DNA from: Nipponacmea schrenckii
Lineage: Eukaryota; Mollusca; Gastropoda; Lottiidae
Length of the DNA stretch: 64,000 bases
Direction: 5' to 3'
Assembly (NCBI GenBank): GCA_030562195.1
Contig: JAUJPP010000005.1
Span: forward strand, 16,541,106-16,605,105
Below the pieces are notes generated by a model. The model was not told where the DNA came from, ran no database searches, and was given only the letters and a program-made list of their open reading frames with translations. A program made the position numbers and the translations under genes. Below are positions 48,123 through 58,508 of the stretch, piece after piece. Position 1 is the first letter of the stretch; every line of letters begins with the position of its first letter.

Positions 48123-50127
48123 CGATTTTTCCACACCTTCCTGCTCTTAAACTACAGTAGTTGCAGCAACCATTCAAATTTCCTAGACCTTCTGTAGTGG
48201 CAAAAATGTTAATGAATTTATATTGGAACATTTTTGCAAAACCAGAAGTGCAACAGTGCAACATTTGCAAAAAACAGTTTTTCGGCTCTAGAAGGCGCAA
48301 TTTTGGGCCGATTTTCATCGGGTTTTCATTTTCAGAATCTACATACAATATCCAATAGGATAGCAGTTAAAAAAATTCGAATTTCGAAAATTCGTAGCAG
48401 ACAATCTTTTGCCGTATTTTCGAATTTTTTTACCATTTTTTAAATTTCTGTCCGATTAAGTTCCAATTTTAGGTGCTTAGATAGACTATAAATCTGAACA
48501 AAATGACATTGTCAAATATTTTGCGTCACTTCCGGTTTAAGCTAAAAAAGGGTTCAAAGTTGAAATCTCTGATTTTCGGTCTACTTCCGGTCTAATTGTC
48601 ACTGGTCATTGAAACTTGTGTTGAACAATATCTTTTTAAAAAAACTGGCCGATTTAAAAAAAAAATCCAGTCCGGAAGTAAAACTTTGGCCGCCATCTTG
48701 AAATGTCACTTTTTTGTAAAACTCAAAATGGGGCCTCTACGGTAAGAGCGATTTGTGTGATGTTTATATTTCTGGAAAGCTTAGTCGATTGCGATCAAAA
48801 TGTTGGAAATCGATTTTTGCTTTTGCTTTTTTGCAACATCCGGTTGAATTTTTTCGAAGTTTGGGGGCTTATTTCTCGTGACCTTGACCTTTGGTGACCA
48901 TGACCTTTAGTAGGTCAAAGGTCATAGACCTTGGCTATCAGTTGATACTTTGAACTTGACCTCCGACGTCTACTTCCGGTTTTATAGCTGCCCGAAAACA
49001 GCAAAATTCGCAACTTTGGGCTGCTCCAGAGCGTGACCTAATTAATTTAGAGTGTTAATTTTTTCAGATTCTTAGATTGTTTTTTGTCCTCTTTCCAACG
49101 ATATAGAACAAAAGTTTGTAAAATGAAAATTGAATTTTTTGATTTTTGCAAAGAAAAGTACATTTTGCCGTATTTCGCTTCCTTGAAATGTATATTTGTA
49201 TATCTCGTGATCTATTAGCTGTACAAGCTTCAAATTTTTACTGTGAATATACATTTTGAATATGATTAGATTCACCTCCAATAAAACGAAATGGGCGTGG
49301 CACATCCGGGTGAACTTCAAATTTACCATTTATATCGGTCAGCGATTTACGGCTGCAGTAAATAACATTTTTCAAAAAAGTACCTTGCATACATATATCT
49401 CATTACTTTGGCCAGTTTATCCCAAAAAATCAAATGTTTCTACCTGTTTGTTGCAATTTTGCGACATTTGCAAAAAATCAGTTTTTTTTTTTAGTTTGGG
49501 GCTTGTTTCTAGTGACTTTGACCTTTGGTGACCTTGACCTTTACAAGGTCATTGGTCACTGACTTTAGCTATCAGTTGACAATTTGGCATTAGACTTCTG
49601 ACGTCTATTTCCGGTTTTATAGCTGCTCGAAAGCAGCAAAATTTGCAACGTTGGACTGCTCTAGAGCGTGACCTAATTAATTTAGAGGGTTATTTTTTTC
49701 ACATTCCGAAGGCGCCTTTTGTCCTCTTTCCAGCGATGCACAACAAAAGTTTTTAAAATGAAAATTTAATTTTTGGACTTTTAAAATAAAGTACATTTTG
49801 CTTTTTTGAAACGTATTTGTGTATATCTCGTGATCTATTAGATGTACAAGCTTCAAATTTGTACCATGAATATATATTTTGTATGAGATTAGATTTACGC
49901 CAAAAGTAAATTAGATGGGCGTGGCACATACGGGTAAACTTCCAATTTACTAGTTATATCGGTCAGCGCTTTACATCTGTAGAAAATAACATTTTTCCAA
50001 AAAATTCTTTGCACACAGATACCTCGTTGCTTTGGCCAGTTTCTCCCAGAAAATCAGATGTTTCGGCCTGTTTGTTGCAATTTTGCAACGTTAGCAAAGT
50101 CCCACTCTGTGCCACGTGTGGCTCTAG
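48123..50127 (+). mobile_element. F1 unit 16
   Basis: CGATTTTTCCACACC start; 5' kilobase very close to unit 6; subunit landmarks near 49021 and 49660; last subunit nearly identical to 1-630. Ends CTCTAG. Confidence 0.8.
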
Positions 50128-50192
50128 TTGTGGGACTTTGCTTTCAGCAAAGTCCCAGTTTGTTTTCGGTTTGTCAATTCTTTTTTTTTTTT
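50128..50192 (+). repeat. Hairpin module H1 plus T-tract
   Basis: TGGGACTTTGCT (50131-50142), TTC, AGCAAAGTCCCA (50146-50157); T's 50181-50192. Confidence 0.85.
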
Positions 50193-50250
50193 GCAGTGCG
50201 TTCATCGAACGCACTGCTTTGTTTTCGAAATGTCTTTTTTTTTTTTTTTT
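50193..50250 (+). repeat. Hairpin module H2 plus T-tract, abutting long element copy 2
   Basis: GCAGTGCGTTC (50193-50203), ATC, GAACGCACTGC (50207-50217); tail TTTGTTTTCGAAATGTC; T's 50235-50250. The long element starts at the next base. Confidence 0.85.
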
Positions 50251-52017
50251 CGAATTTCACATTCGATTATTCTCATAGAAGGCAACTTGCCACAAACTAC
50301 TAGTTGCTATTGCCTATTCAAGCTGCGAGACTTGTATTTGTTAAATGTGAAATGACGTTATTTAGAGCAACCGGAAACGAGCTGTGGGCAATGGCGTTTT
50401 TTTGGTTTTTGCTCTTTATTATCTTTATTTTTCAACTGATTTTGACATAACTTCTTTTGTTAGCTTCTTTAAACTGCTAGCTACATAACTGCAGTTTATA
50501 ACTGCTAATTTTATTACTTTTGTAGCTGACTTTTTAAATTTTAATATTTGCGTTTTTTTCAACTTCTACAATTTTATTCTCATCCATCTGAAAACTTATA
50601 GATAGATAGACATTTTAAATGCGATCTAAAATTATTTTTCAAATTTTTGACGTCACTTCCGGTTTTGAAGTTATTCTCTTGTAAATTTTAAAAACCTAAC
50701 TTCCGGAATTCTTAAGATATTTCAAAACTTCGTTTTGCAACATGCTACAAATAGTCATACAAAAAAACGAAGATGAAAAAATCCGGGCCGGAAGCAAAAG
50801 ATCAGCCGCCATATTGAAATGTCAAACTTTTGTAAAATTCAAAATGGGGCCTCAACGAATAAAGCGATTTTCGTTATTTTTTCATATCTAATAACTAGAG
50901 TCGATTGCGCAATTTTGTTTAGAAGCCGAATCTTGATTTTTTATTTTGATTTTCTTTTATTTCCATTTTAATTTTCTTGGTAATGACCAAAATTTCAAAG
51001 GCCCGTATTTCGTGACCTTGACCTTCGGTGACCTTGTGACCTGAACACGATTTATTGCCCTTGATGATATCTATTCAATGATATATTCATTTGTGTTGTC
51101 CGATGTCTACTTCCAGTTTTATAACCGATTGAAATTTGTGATTTTTATTTTTAAAGAGCTCTGTTACGTGAACTAATTTATAAATAACAAAAATTCCTAT
51201 TGAATCTTATTACAGTTTATCTGCTCTTTTTAATGATATATAAAACCACATATTTTCACCAAAAATGCGATTTTTAGTATTTGGAAATTTTGTATTTTCT
51301 TCTCTACTAACTGTGCGTAATTTTCATTAAATCGAAATGGGGCCTCTGGAGATACTCCGATTCGTGTAATTTTGATGTCTATAGAATGTTATGTCGATTT
51401 CTGAATCATATTTGGAAACCGATTTTTGAATTTTGATTTTGATTTTGATATTTTAACTGATAGTTATATATAAAGACTTCAAATGGTCGTATATTTTAAC
51501 CTTGACCTTTGGTGACCTTGTGAGCTGCATAAATATGATAGCTCTCGAAAATATCTATCCATTGATATATTATATTTTGTTGTACGTGGTATACTTTCCG
51601 TTTTATCCCAATTTGAAAATTGCGAATTTCATCTATGAAGTTGTTTATGGAATATGCGTTTGGGCGATCTACATGACATGAGTTTGAGCGATCCTCATTA
51701 TTCTTTGAGTCAAAACGACCTTTATACAGAGAAAACATTTATTATGGATATAGACTTCTATTTATTTTACTTATATGCAGTAAAATAATATATCACCAGA
51801 ACGCAGTATCATAGATCTGTAGATTCAATACATATGTAGGATACTTGTTTGTTTTAACATCCATTGTATTGACCCCGTGGACTCAATGTTAGAGATGACT
51901 ATGTCCTTGTGTATTGGAATCTCTTATTGTCAAATCAAGCTCACCGATTAAATAATCCAGATATTGTTCATTATTTATGTGGACGTGCAAGGCTTGGGGT
52001 GTCTTTGGAAATGCACA

Positions 52018-52190
52018 TTGATCACGTGACTAAATGACGTCATACGAAGTGAAACAATTAATTATTATGGTATTTTGTTTTTATGAACTTAACCTGTTCC
52101 ATAGCAGATGTGGCGAATTAAAACTAATTTAAATAAATTCATTATGTTTTTGCAAGTCAACGAAACAAAATTATATATATATATAACTCT
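52018..52190 (+). promoter_or_regulatory. Promoter-like block in long element copy 2
   Basis: CACGTG (52023-52028), TGACGTCA (52035-52042), TATA run (52172-52186), about 6.3 kb upstream of the transposase ATG. Downstream the text CATTTTGGGGTCCTTAA is shared with copy 1 and may be near the transcription start. Confidence 0.45.
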
Positions 52191-52453
52191 ATAACGCATA
52201 ATCTTGAATATCTAATCATCAACTATTCTTCATTTTGGGGTCCTTAAAGGGCCAATTGTCTATGTTACTTTGGTGATTAGATACACTGGTTTGTGACTAA
52301 GACTAAAATGGGATAATGTAACCGAAAATATTTCTCTTATTATAATTCCAAAATATGGAAATCGCAACCCTTATCAGAATGTATCGAAAAAACTGTGTAT
52401 ATGCAGAAATGACTCAGTGTTGTGCCGATTTGACCCAAAAAAGTGACAGAATG

Positions 52454-52543
52454 GTAAGTTACCGAAATGACTTGTTGAATCCGTGCATTTCCGCTGAATA
52501 TTAAAACGATTACACTCGTTGAATCATCTTTCTAGAGGTAAGT
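52454..52543 (+). other. Splice donor and recursive-splice-like site, copy 2
   Basis: GTAAGT at 52454-52459 after GACAGAATG, and TCTAGAG abutting GTAAGT at 52538-52543. Same arrangement as copy 1; the acceptor changed CAG to TAG but kept function-compatible AG. Confidence 0.4.
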
Positions 52544-53427
52544 CATTCTTTTTAAGGTACATTCTATTTCTTTCAAATTTGCGTAGTTAAATGGATTTCT
52601 TTTTTTATTATCAATCTTTGGTTTCATTTGCGAGAAATGGAAAAGACTTGGAATGGAAAAATGGAAAACGAGAATGTGTGTGATGGCAATGGCTATTTAC
52701 CACGTAAATGTTCAGTGGGAGCCTACTTAAAATAGTTTTAGAAATGAAAATTATTAACTGAAAAGGAGTAAACTTAATTTAAAATTAACAATTAAGATGT
52801 ATTATGCAAAACTTTCAGATACGTTCAGGGAAACATTTATTTAGAGTTTACCTACAAAAGCCAAAAGAAAAAAAAAAAAAAACAGAATGACCCGTAAAGT
52901 TATCAATGATCAGATCTAATATTATCTATTTCCTCTCACAATTTTTGTAATAGGTGTGCATTTCATTTCACAATTGGGCCAGAATTAGGAATATGTCTTA
53001 TGGGATACAATCTAATCAAAATTTTCCTTTCCCCAAGTTTTGTAGGCATAATTTTAATCATATTTTAGTTTGAAAAATTCATATACCGGTAGCCTATTAT
53101 AGGCCTATACCCTACAATATTACTAATTAGTAACATAAGTTTTCTTGGAGGAGGGAAGTCTCTATTTGATATTTCTAATTATTGACTACATTTCTTTTGG
53201 TTTACTTGAGAACATGAGAGGTTGACTTCAGCCTTTATGCTGACACCAAATAAGAATTGTATCCATTGACAAGTCTAAACATATCCAGCCAATATAATGC
53301 AAAACAAAAACAAAATAGGTCAAACTGCTTAACTAACAATTAGTTCTTTTTATGTGTAATTAACTTTCTTAAAATAAATTCAGTTTGATTAGAGATGGAT
53401 GTAAATTTATTGCTTTTATGACTTCAG

Positions 53428-53453
53428 ATAGAAAGAAACAGATTTTTTCCAAG
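53428..53453 (+). other. Micro-exon candidate, 26 nt
   Basis: Acceptor ATGACTTCAG and donor GTAAGTA flank a 26-nt A-rich segment beginning ATAGAAAGAAACAG. The copy 1 counterpart (about 16969) has lost the donor (ATAGGC). Its sequence resembles the 27-nt candidate at 54826, so the two are probably duplicates. Confidence 0.35.
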
Positions 53454-53793
53454 GTAAGTATTAATCCATAGGCTTGATTTTTTTTATTTATATATTCCCA
53501 CATTAATAATGTCACCCCGGTTGTCCAGAATTGGTTAATGAACGCGATAGTCAACAATTCTGATTTGAATGAAATTTGGTGTGATCATTTATATTGACGA
53601 GATCTTGAACAGTTCGATATTAATCATTTTTCGATGAACGATGAGTTAATGCCTTTGTTTTAATCAAAACTCATCAAAATTGCTTGTGAACTACCGTAGT
53701 TTTAATTTGATTTGAATGATATCTGGTGTGAACTTTTAGATCTGGGTCAAGTTCGAATTTGTCTACATTTCGATGAATGGTTTTTGTTTTTTT

Positions 53794-54231
53794 ATACGCC
53801 CACTTGAAAATGTGGACATATATTGCCATCACCCATGTCCGTCTCTCAGTCCGTCCGTCCATCCGTCCCTGTAACCGTCCATCTGTCCGTCAACAATTAC
53901 TTGTGTACAGGCCAGAGTTTTTATCTGATTTCAATGAAACTTGGTATGTGTATTCATCTTGATAATATCTCGGACAAGTTCGAAAATGGCACGATTCCAG
54001 ATGTTGGTTTATGAGTTATGACCCTTGATTAAATGAAAAAAGCGTTACTATTTACTTGTGTACGCAATAGAAGCTGCAGTTTTTATCCGATTTGAATGAA
54101 ACTTGTGTATTCATCTTAATAACATCTCGGACAAGTTCAAAAATGGTGCGATTCCAGATGTTGGTTAATGAGTTATTGCCCTTGATTAATTGAAAAAACA
54201 TGGAATATTCTGTTTGCTGAAGTGGGCGTAT
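53794..54231. mobile_element. Short non-autonomous element with 12-bp terminal inverted repeats
   Basis: ATACGCCCACTT (53794-53805) and AAGTGGGCGTAT (54220-54231). Interior: a GTCC-rich microsatellite (about 53840-53895), then two tandem copies of about 148 bp containing TTTTTATC(T/C)GATTT and ATCTCGGACAAGTTC. Sits at the position equivalent to 17342-17723 in copy 1. Confidence 0.6.
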
Positions 54232-54468
54232 GTTACCTTGCCTGGCAAGTCAGTTAATAAGAAAATATCTTGCCCGGCAACCACTTTTTTTCTATTACGT
54301 TGGCAATTATTAAGATAATGTTCATTACCACTACATTCACTAGTCTTTCTTATGTCAGCTTAAGTTTATTTATGTTTATTGTGTCAAATTTATTCTAATT
54401 CTTTTCAGTGTGGTTTAAAGAATACATTGTCATCAGACAAGTTTAATTAATTTGAAGTTTATTTATAG

Positions 54469-54475
54469 ATTCTTG
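54469..54475 (+). other. 7-nt micro-exon candidate ATTCTTG (leader copy 2)
   Basis: TTTATTTATAG | ATTCTTG | GTAAGTCC. Confidence 0.3.
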
Positions 54476-54825
54476 GTAAGTCCAAAAAAATATTAACTTC
54501 TCATTGAGTGCGTCATGATATGGCATTCAAAGATTTTGTAATATGTTGGGAACCAAATTTCAGTTCTATTTCTATTTATATCTGATATATATGGTGGTAA
54601 TTTTAACAAATAAAGGTTACTTTAATTTTCTAACGCGGATAATGACTCAATGGGGCCGTGAAAAAGATCAGATAGAAATAATTCTCGGTTCTGATACTAC
54701 TGAAAGATCGGTCAAATGGCGAATCTTTCTCTTTAAGAACTCATGTCAATGGAAACTCCAACTATTTGGTTACACGGTATCGCCACTATAAATAGCTCTC
54801 TAATATATTGCTTTTATGATTTCAG

Positions 54826-54852
54826 ATAAAAAGAAACAGATTTTCTTCCAAG
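54826..54852 (+). other. 27-nt micro-exon candidate (leader copy 2)
   Basis: TTATGATTTCAG before, GTGAGTATT after; same 27-nt length as copy 1 although two bases inside differ. Confidence 0.35.
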
Positions 54853-55029
54853 GTGAGTATTATTTCATAGGCTATATACCTTAGACTTTTTTTTATTTTT
54901 TCGCATTAAAAGCGCAATTATGAACATTATGTTTATTACCACTACATTGAACATAGAACAGGCTCTCTTATGTCACCCGTCTTCATTGGGCCATAAGGTG
55001 CAGAAGAGTAGGATGTAAAACTCCATTCA

Positions 55030-55600
55030 TTTCATTTTAATACTCCAACATGAAAATGTCGACGTATACAATATTGTCGTCGGTCCGACTGTCAACATTT
55101 GTTGTAGACACAATAGAAGCTACAATTTTCAATGGATTTGAATAAAACGTGGTGTGAGCATTGGAATTCATAAGCCACCAGTTAAGTTCGAGTAGGACAA
55201 TTGTTCGATGAATTGTTTGCGAGTTATTGTCAACATTTTATTGTGGGTGCAATAGAAGCTACATTTTTAAATTGATTTTGATTAAATGGTGTGAACATTG
55301 GAATTGATAAGACGGGAGTCAAGTTTGAATTTAACAACTTAAATGAACGTTTTTTTTAGTTATTGCCCTTGACTAAGTAAAAACCGCGTCCAAAATTTAT
55401 TATTGGTGCAAAAGAAGCTACAATTTTCAATGGAATTTAATAAAACTTGGTGTGAGCATTGGAATTGATAAGACTGTGTTCAAGTTCACATTTGAGGACT
55501 TAGCATCTATATATACAAACAAACCCTTCTATCAATCAAGGCAAAAATATGATTTAACAATGCTGATGTGTGGGCGCATGTTTCCTTGCCTGGCAAGATA
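55030..55600. repeat. Three tandem ~140-155 bp repeats, molluscan-type
   Basis: AATAGAAGCTAC(A)TTTT... followed by GGTGTGAGCATTGGAATT recurs near 55110, 55250 and 55408. Left edge carries a degraded ACGTATAC, right edge TGTGGGCGCATG, so it may be a decayed relative of the element at 53794. Confidence 0.55.
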
Positions 55601-55724
55601 TCTTGTTAAGTCAGCTTAAGTTTATTTATGTTTATTGTGTCAAATTTATTCTAATTTTTTTCAGTGTGGTTTAAAGAATACATTGTCATCAGACAAGTTT
55701 AATTAATTTGAAGTTTATTCACAG

Positions 55725-55731
55725 ATTCTTG
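55725..55731 (+). other. 7-nt micro-exon candidate ATTCTTG (leader copy 2, second)
   Basis: TTTATTCACAG | ATTCTTG | GTAAGTCC. Confidence 0.3.
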
Positions 55732-55959
55732 GTAAGTCCAAAAAAAATAATTGAAGTGCGTCATAATATGGCAATCAAAGATTTTGTAATATGTTGGGAA
55801 TGCAATGCCAAACCAAATTTCAGTTCTATTTCTATTTATATCTGATATATATGGTGGTAGTTATTTTAATTTTCTGACACGGATAATTCTGGACACATAT
55901 GGACTCTATGACACGTGAAGAAGATTAGAAAGAAATCTCAATTCTGAAATTACTGAAAT

Positions 55960-57500
55960 TCACTTATAAGATAATGTCAATGAAAACTGCATAAATGAGA
56001 GCACCAATAGAAATGTTGCCTACATCTCGCTAATTTATAATTTTTGAAACAATAAAATTATGGAAAAGGATGACATGTTACAATCTTATTCATTAATGAA
56101 CACTTGAAATGAATGTTTTTGTCTTTTAAGTGTGAACTTATAACTGTATACAACAAATACAATCTAAAGCTGACAGGTTGATTTATTTCCTGCTATAACT
56201 GAACGTTCCCACTATTTCGTGGTAAGTAAAAGGCTTATATTAGATTCAATTTGTTGTCAAACAATTGGCCCCTTTTAGTTTTATCAAACTGGCTAAATCA
56301 TTGGAATAATTGGAGTAAGAAATTTCGAAAATATCCATTATTATAGTTATATTATTATAATTCAAACAATGTTTTGGCATACTCCTACCTATTGCATATC
56401 AATAACAAATAGACTTAAATTGTTGTTCATTTATTAATTGACTTAATCTATTAGAGAATGATACAATTTTTTTTTATTTTTTCAGTTAAGTGGCATATAC
56501 AAATCACTTTTTTGATACAAATAATATATAACTTCAATTTTACATTTCAGAGTCTACATTACTTGAGTAAGTATTATGATTAGGATGTTATATTTCTTAG
56601 CTATGTTAATTTAAATGGCAGATCTTGTGTAATCACCAGTTGAATTTATGTTTAATATTTGAAATATCAAGTCCAAAAATATAACATTAACTATTTGTTT
56701 ACAATATCGTCTCAGAAATCTGATAAATCAAAACATTTGTGATATTTTATGATTTGCTTTTTCAAGGGAACTTTTTTTTCTTAAATGTCAGTTAAGTGGA
56801 TAGCAGTAATTAAAGATTTTGTTTGTAAATTATTAAAACAATGTATAATTGTGATGTTATTATTGTGGTGAAATAATGAATGTGGACCTCCAAACCTAAT
56901 AGGATGTGTTTAAAAAAACAATTGAACCATGTAGTTTGCCTGTAGTCCTGCAGTATAAATAAAGTCACCCTTTTTTGCAAGGACACTGGCAGTTTTGACT
57001 GCACGATAGAGCTACGAGAAAGCTGAAGGGGTTATTTAACTTCATAATGATGTCAAATGTGAAACTTAATCTTGAAGTTGCATTGATATGACGCCATACC
57101 CCCCCCCCCCCTTACTCTCCTGAATCTCAACTTATAGCTATGAAATTATTTCAATTTACTTAACAATTTTTATAAGAAAATCGGAATGGTGCTATCAGTG
57201 TACCCAATAAACCTACAGCATTTGGAAAATCGCTTTGAAATCTCGTAAAAGGTACATTTGATAACAAGAATGTTTGATTTTTAATTACTGCTACCCATTT
57301 GGACTGAGGTAATCTGATTTAAAATGCATTTTATGTACACTGATATATGAAGTTTTTACTATATTTGAGGCCTGAAAAAAAGTTTTGAAAAGGTCTGTTT
57401 TAAAATTTCTTACAAGAACCCATTATATCTTTCATTAGTCTACTTATTTATAAATTAAGTGTTGCACGGTTACAATTGGGTAAATTAAACCTTTTTTTTA
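55960..57500 (+). other. Distal leader of copy 2, no gene recognised
   Basis: Aligns with 19790-21645 minus a block near 56450. Contains the conserved GTAAGT donor at 56222, the 16-nt exon-like segment at 56551 and a C homopolymer near 57100. No coding frame of note. Confidence 0.6.
56551..56566 (+). other. 16-nt micro-exon candidate (leader copy 2)
   Basis: TTTTACATTTCAG | AGTCTACATTACTTGA | GTAAGTATT; counterpart of 20762-20778. Confidence 0.4.
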
Positions 57501-57990
57501 TATATATTTCAGGCTTACTATACTGCGTTTTTTTTGTTTTCTTTTTTATATTTCAGGCTTATTATAGTGCGGTTTTAGTCTTTTTATATTTCAGGCTTAT
57601 ACTGCGGTTTTATTGGTTTTTTATATTTCAGGCTTATACTTCGGTTTTATTGGGATATTTTGTATACTTCAGGCTTATTATACTGCGGTTTTATTGGTTT
57701 TTTATATTTCAGGCTTATTATACTGCGGTTTTATTGTTTTTTTATATTTCAGGCTTATTATACTGTGGGTTTATTGTTTTTTTTATATTTCAGGCTTATT
57801 ATACTGTGGGTTTATTGTTTATTTGTATTTCAGGCTTATTATACTGCAGTTTTATTTTTTTTTTTTTTTTGTATTTCAGGCATATTATACAGCGTTTTTT
57901 TGGGGATTTTTTTATAGTTCAGTCTGATACTGTCGTTTTATTGGGTTTTTTTTATATTTCAGGCTTATTATACATTTGTTTCAGGCATAT
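57500..57990 (+). repeat. Minisatellite of about 12 units (~40 bp), each a strong splice-acceptor look-alike
   Basis: Unit core TATATTTCAGGCTTATTATA plus CTGCGGTTTTATTG. The AG of TTTCAG falls near 57511, 57555, 57593, 57630, 57671, 57711, 57751, 57792, 57832, 57878, 57921, 57961 and 57983. Every unit is a T-rich tract ending in CAG. A 222-codon frame across it is repetitive, hydrophobic and an artefact. Confidence 0.9.
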
Positions 57991-58056
57991 TAAACTATGT
58001 TACTTATATGTAACACTTCAGATATCAAGAACGACGCTGAATTCATATGTGAATAA

Positions 58057-58076
58057 TGCTCTTTCTTTCATTTCAG
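58057..58076 (+). promoter_or_regulatory. Likely last 3' splice site before the transposase frame
   Basis: CTCTTTCTTTCATTTCAG with AG at 58075-58076, the best pyrimidine tract between the minisatellite and the ATG at 58509. No clear GTAAGT/GTGAGT with matching acceptor follows before the ATG, so the terminal coding exon may begin at 58077. Confidence 0.4.
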
Positions 58077-58159
58077 TCTTTGTGGATCAGAAGAAAATCT
58101 GGTGTAATTTAGGAGTGAGCTTCCTATTTTACTCTATAGTATAAGCTCAAATTCGGTAG

Positions 58160-58440
58160 ATAGGCGCTCTACTGTCTGAACGACTAGCTATTCATTGGAT
58201 ATCAGGTGGTCCATTGTCTTAATTTCAATAGTCGCCTGCGGTAGATTGGTGCTCTACTGTTGTCACATAAGCCATTCAGTGGATACGGGCGGTCCATTGT
58301 CTATATTAATTCGCCTTAATTCAGTGGGTGTAGGACGGCCCATTGTCTGATCTACTAAGCTGTCCATAGTGCTAACTACTTATCATACTATCATACAATA
58401 TTTGCAAAACATTCAGTGGGTACAGGCGATCTACTGTCTT
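58160..58440 (+). repeat. Degenerate ~41-46 bp repeat upstream of the transposase ATG
   Basis: Core GG(C/T)G(G/C)TC(C/T)A(C/T)TGTCT recurs near 58163, 58206, 58247, 58288, 58333 and 58424 (last gap about double), often preceded by ATTCAGTGG. Lies in the presumed 5' UTR. Confidence 0.65.
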
Positions 58441-58508
58441 AATAAATTTCGCCTTTGTTACTTTACTGTTGACTTTAAAGAACATATATTAGCTGTAATT
58501 AGATCACA

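Larger units (their letters stand above)
54344..55960 (+). repeat. Leader repeat of copy 2 (two copies of the ~750 bp unit, split by an insertion)
   Basis: The TCAGCTTAAGTTTATTTATG block starts both copies (about 54355 and 55611). The first is complete with the 7-nt and 27-nt exon-like segments. The second ends after the GACACGGATAATT block, whose ATG is mutated to CTG. A molluscan-type repeat (55030-55600) lies between them. Confidence 0.65.

Noticed and set aside
53840..53895. GTCC-rich tract as a coding region
   Set aside because: A simple-sequence microsatellite within the TIR element; frames across it are low complexity.
57476..58144. 222-codon hydrophobic frame
   Set aside because: It is the translation of the 40 bp minisatellite; repeats appear in all three frames and no family resemblance is seen.
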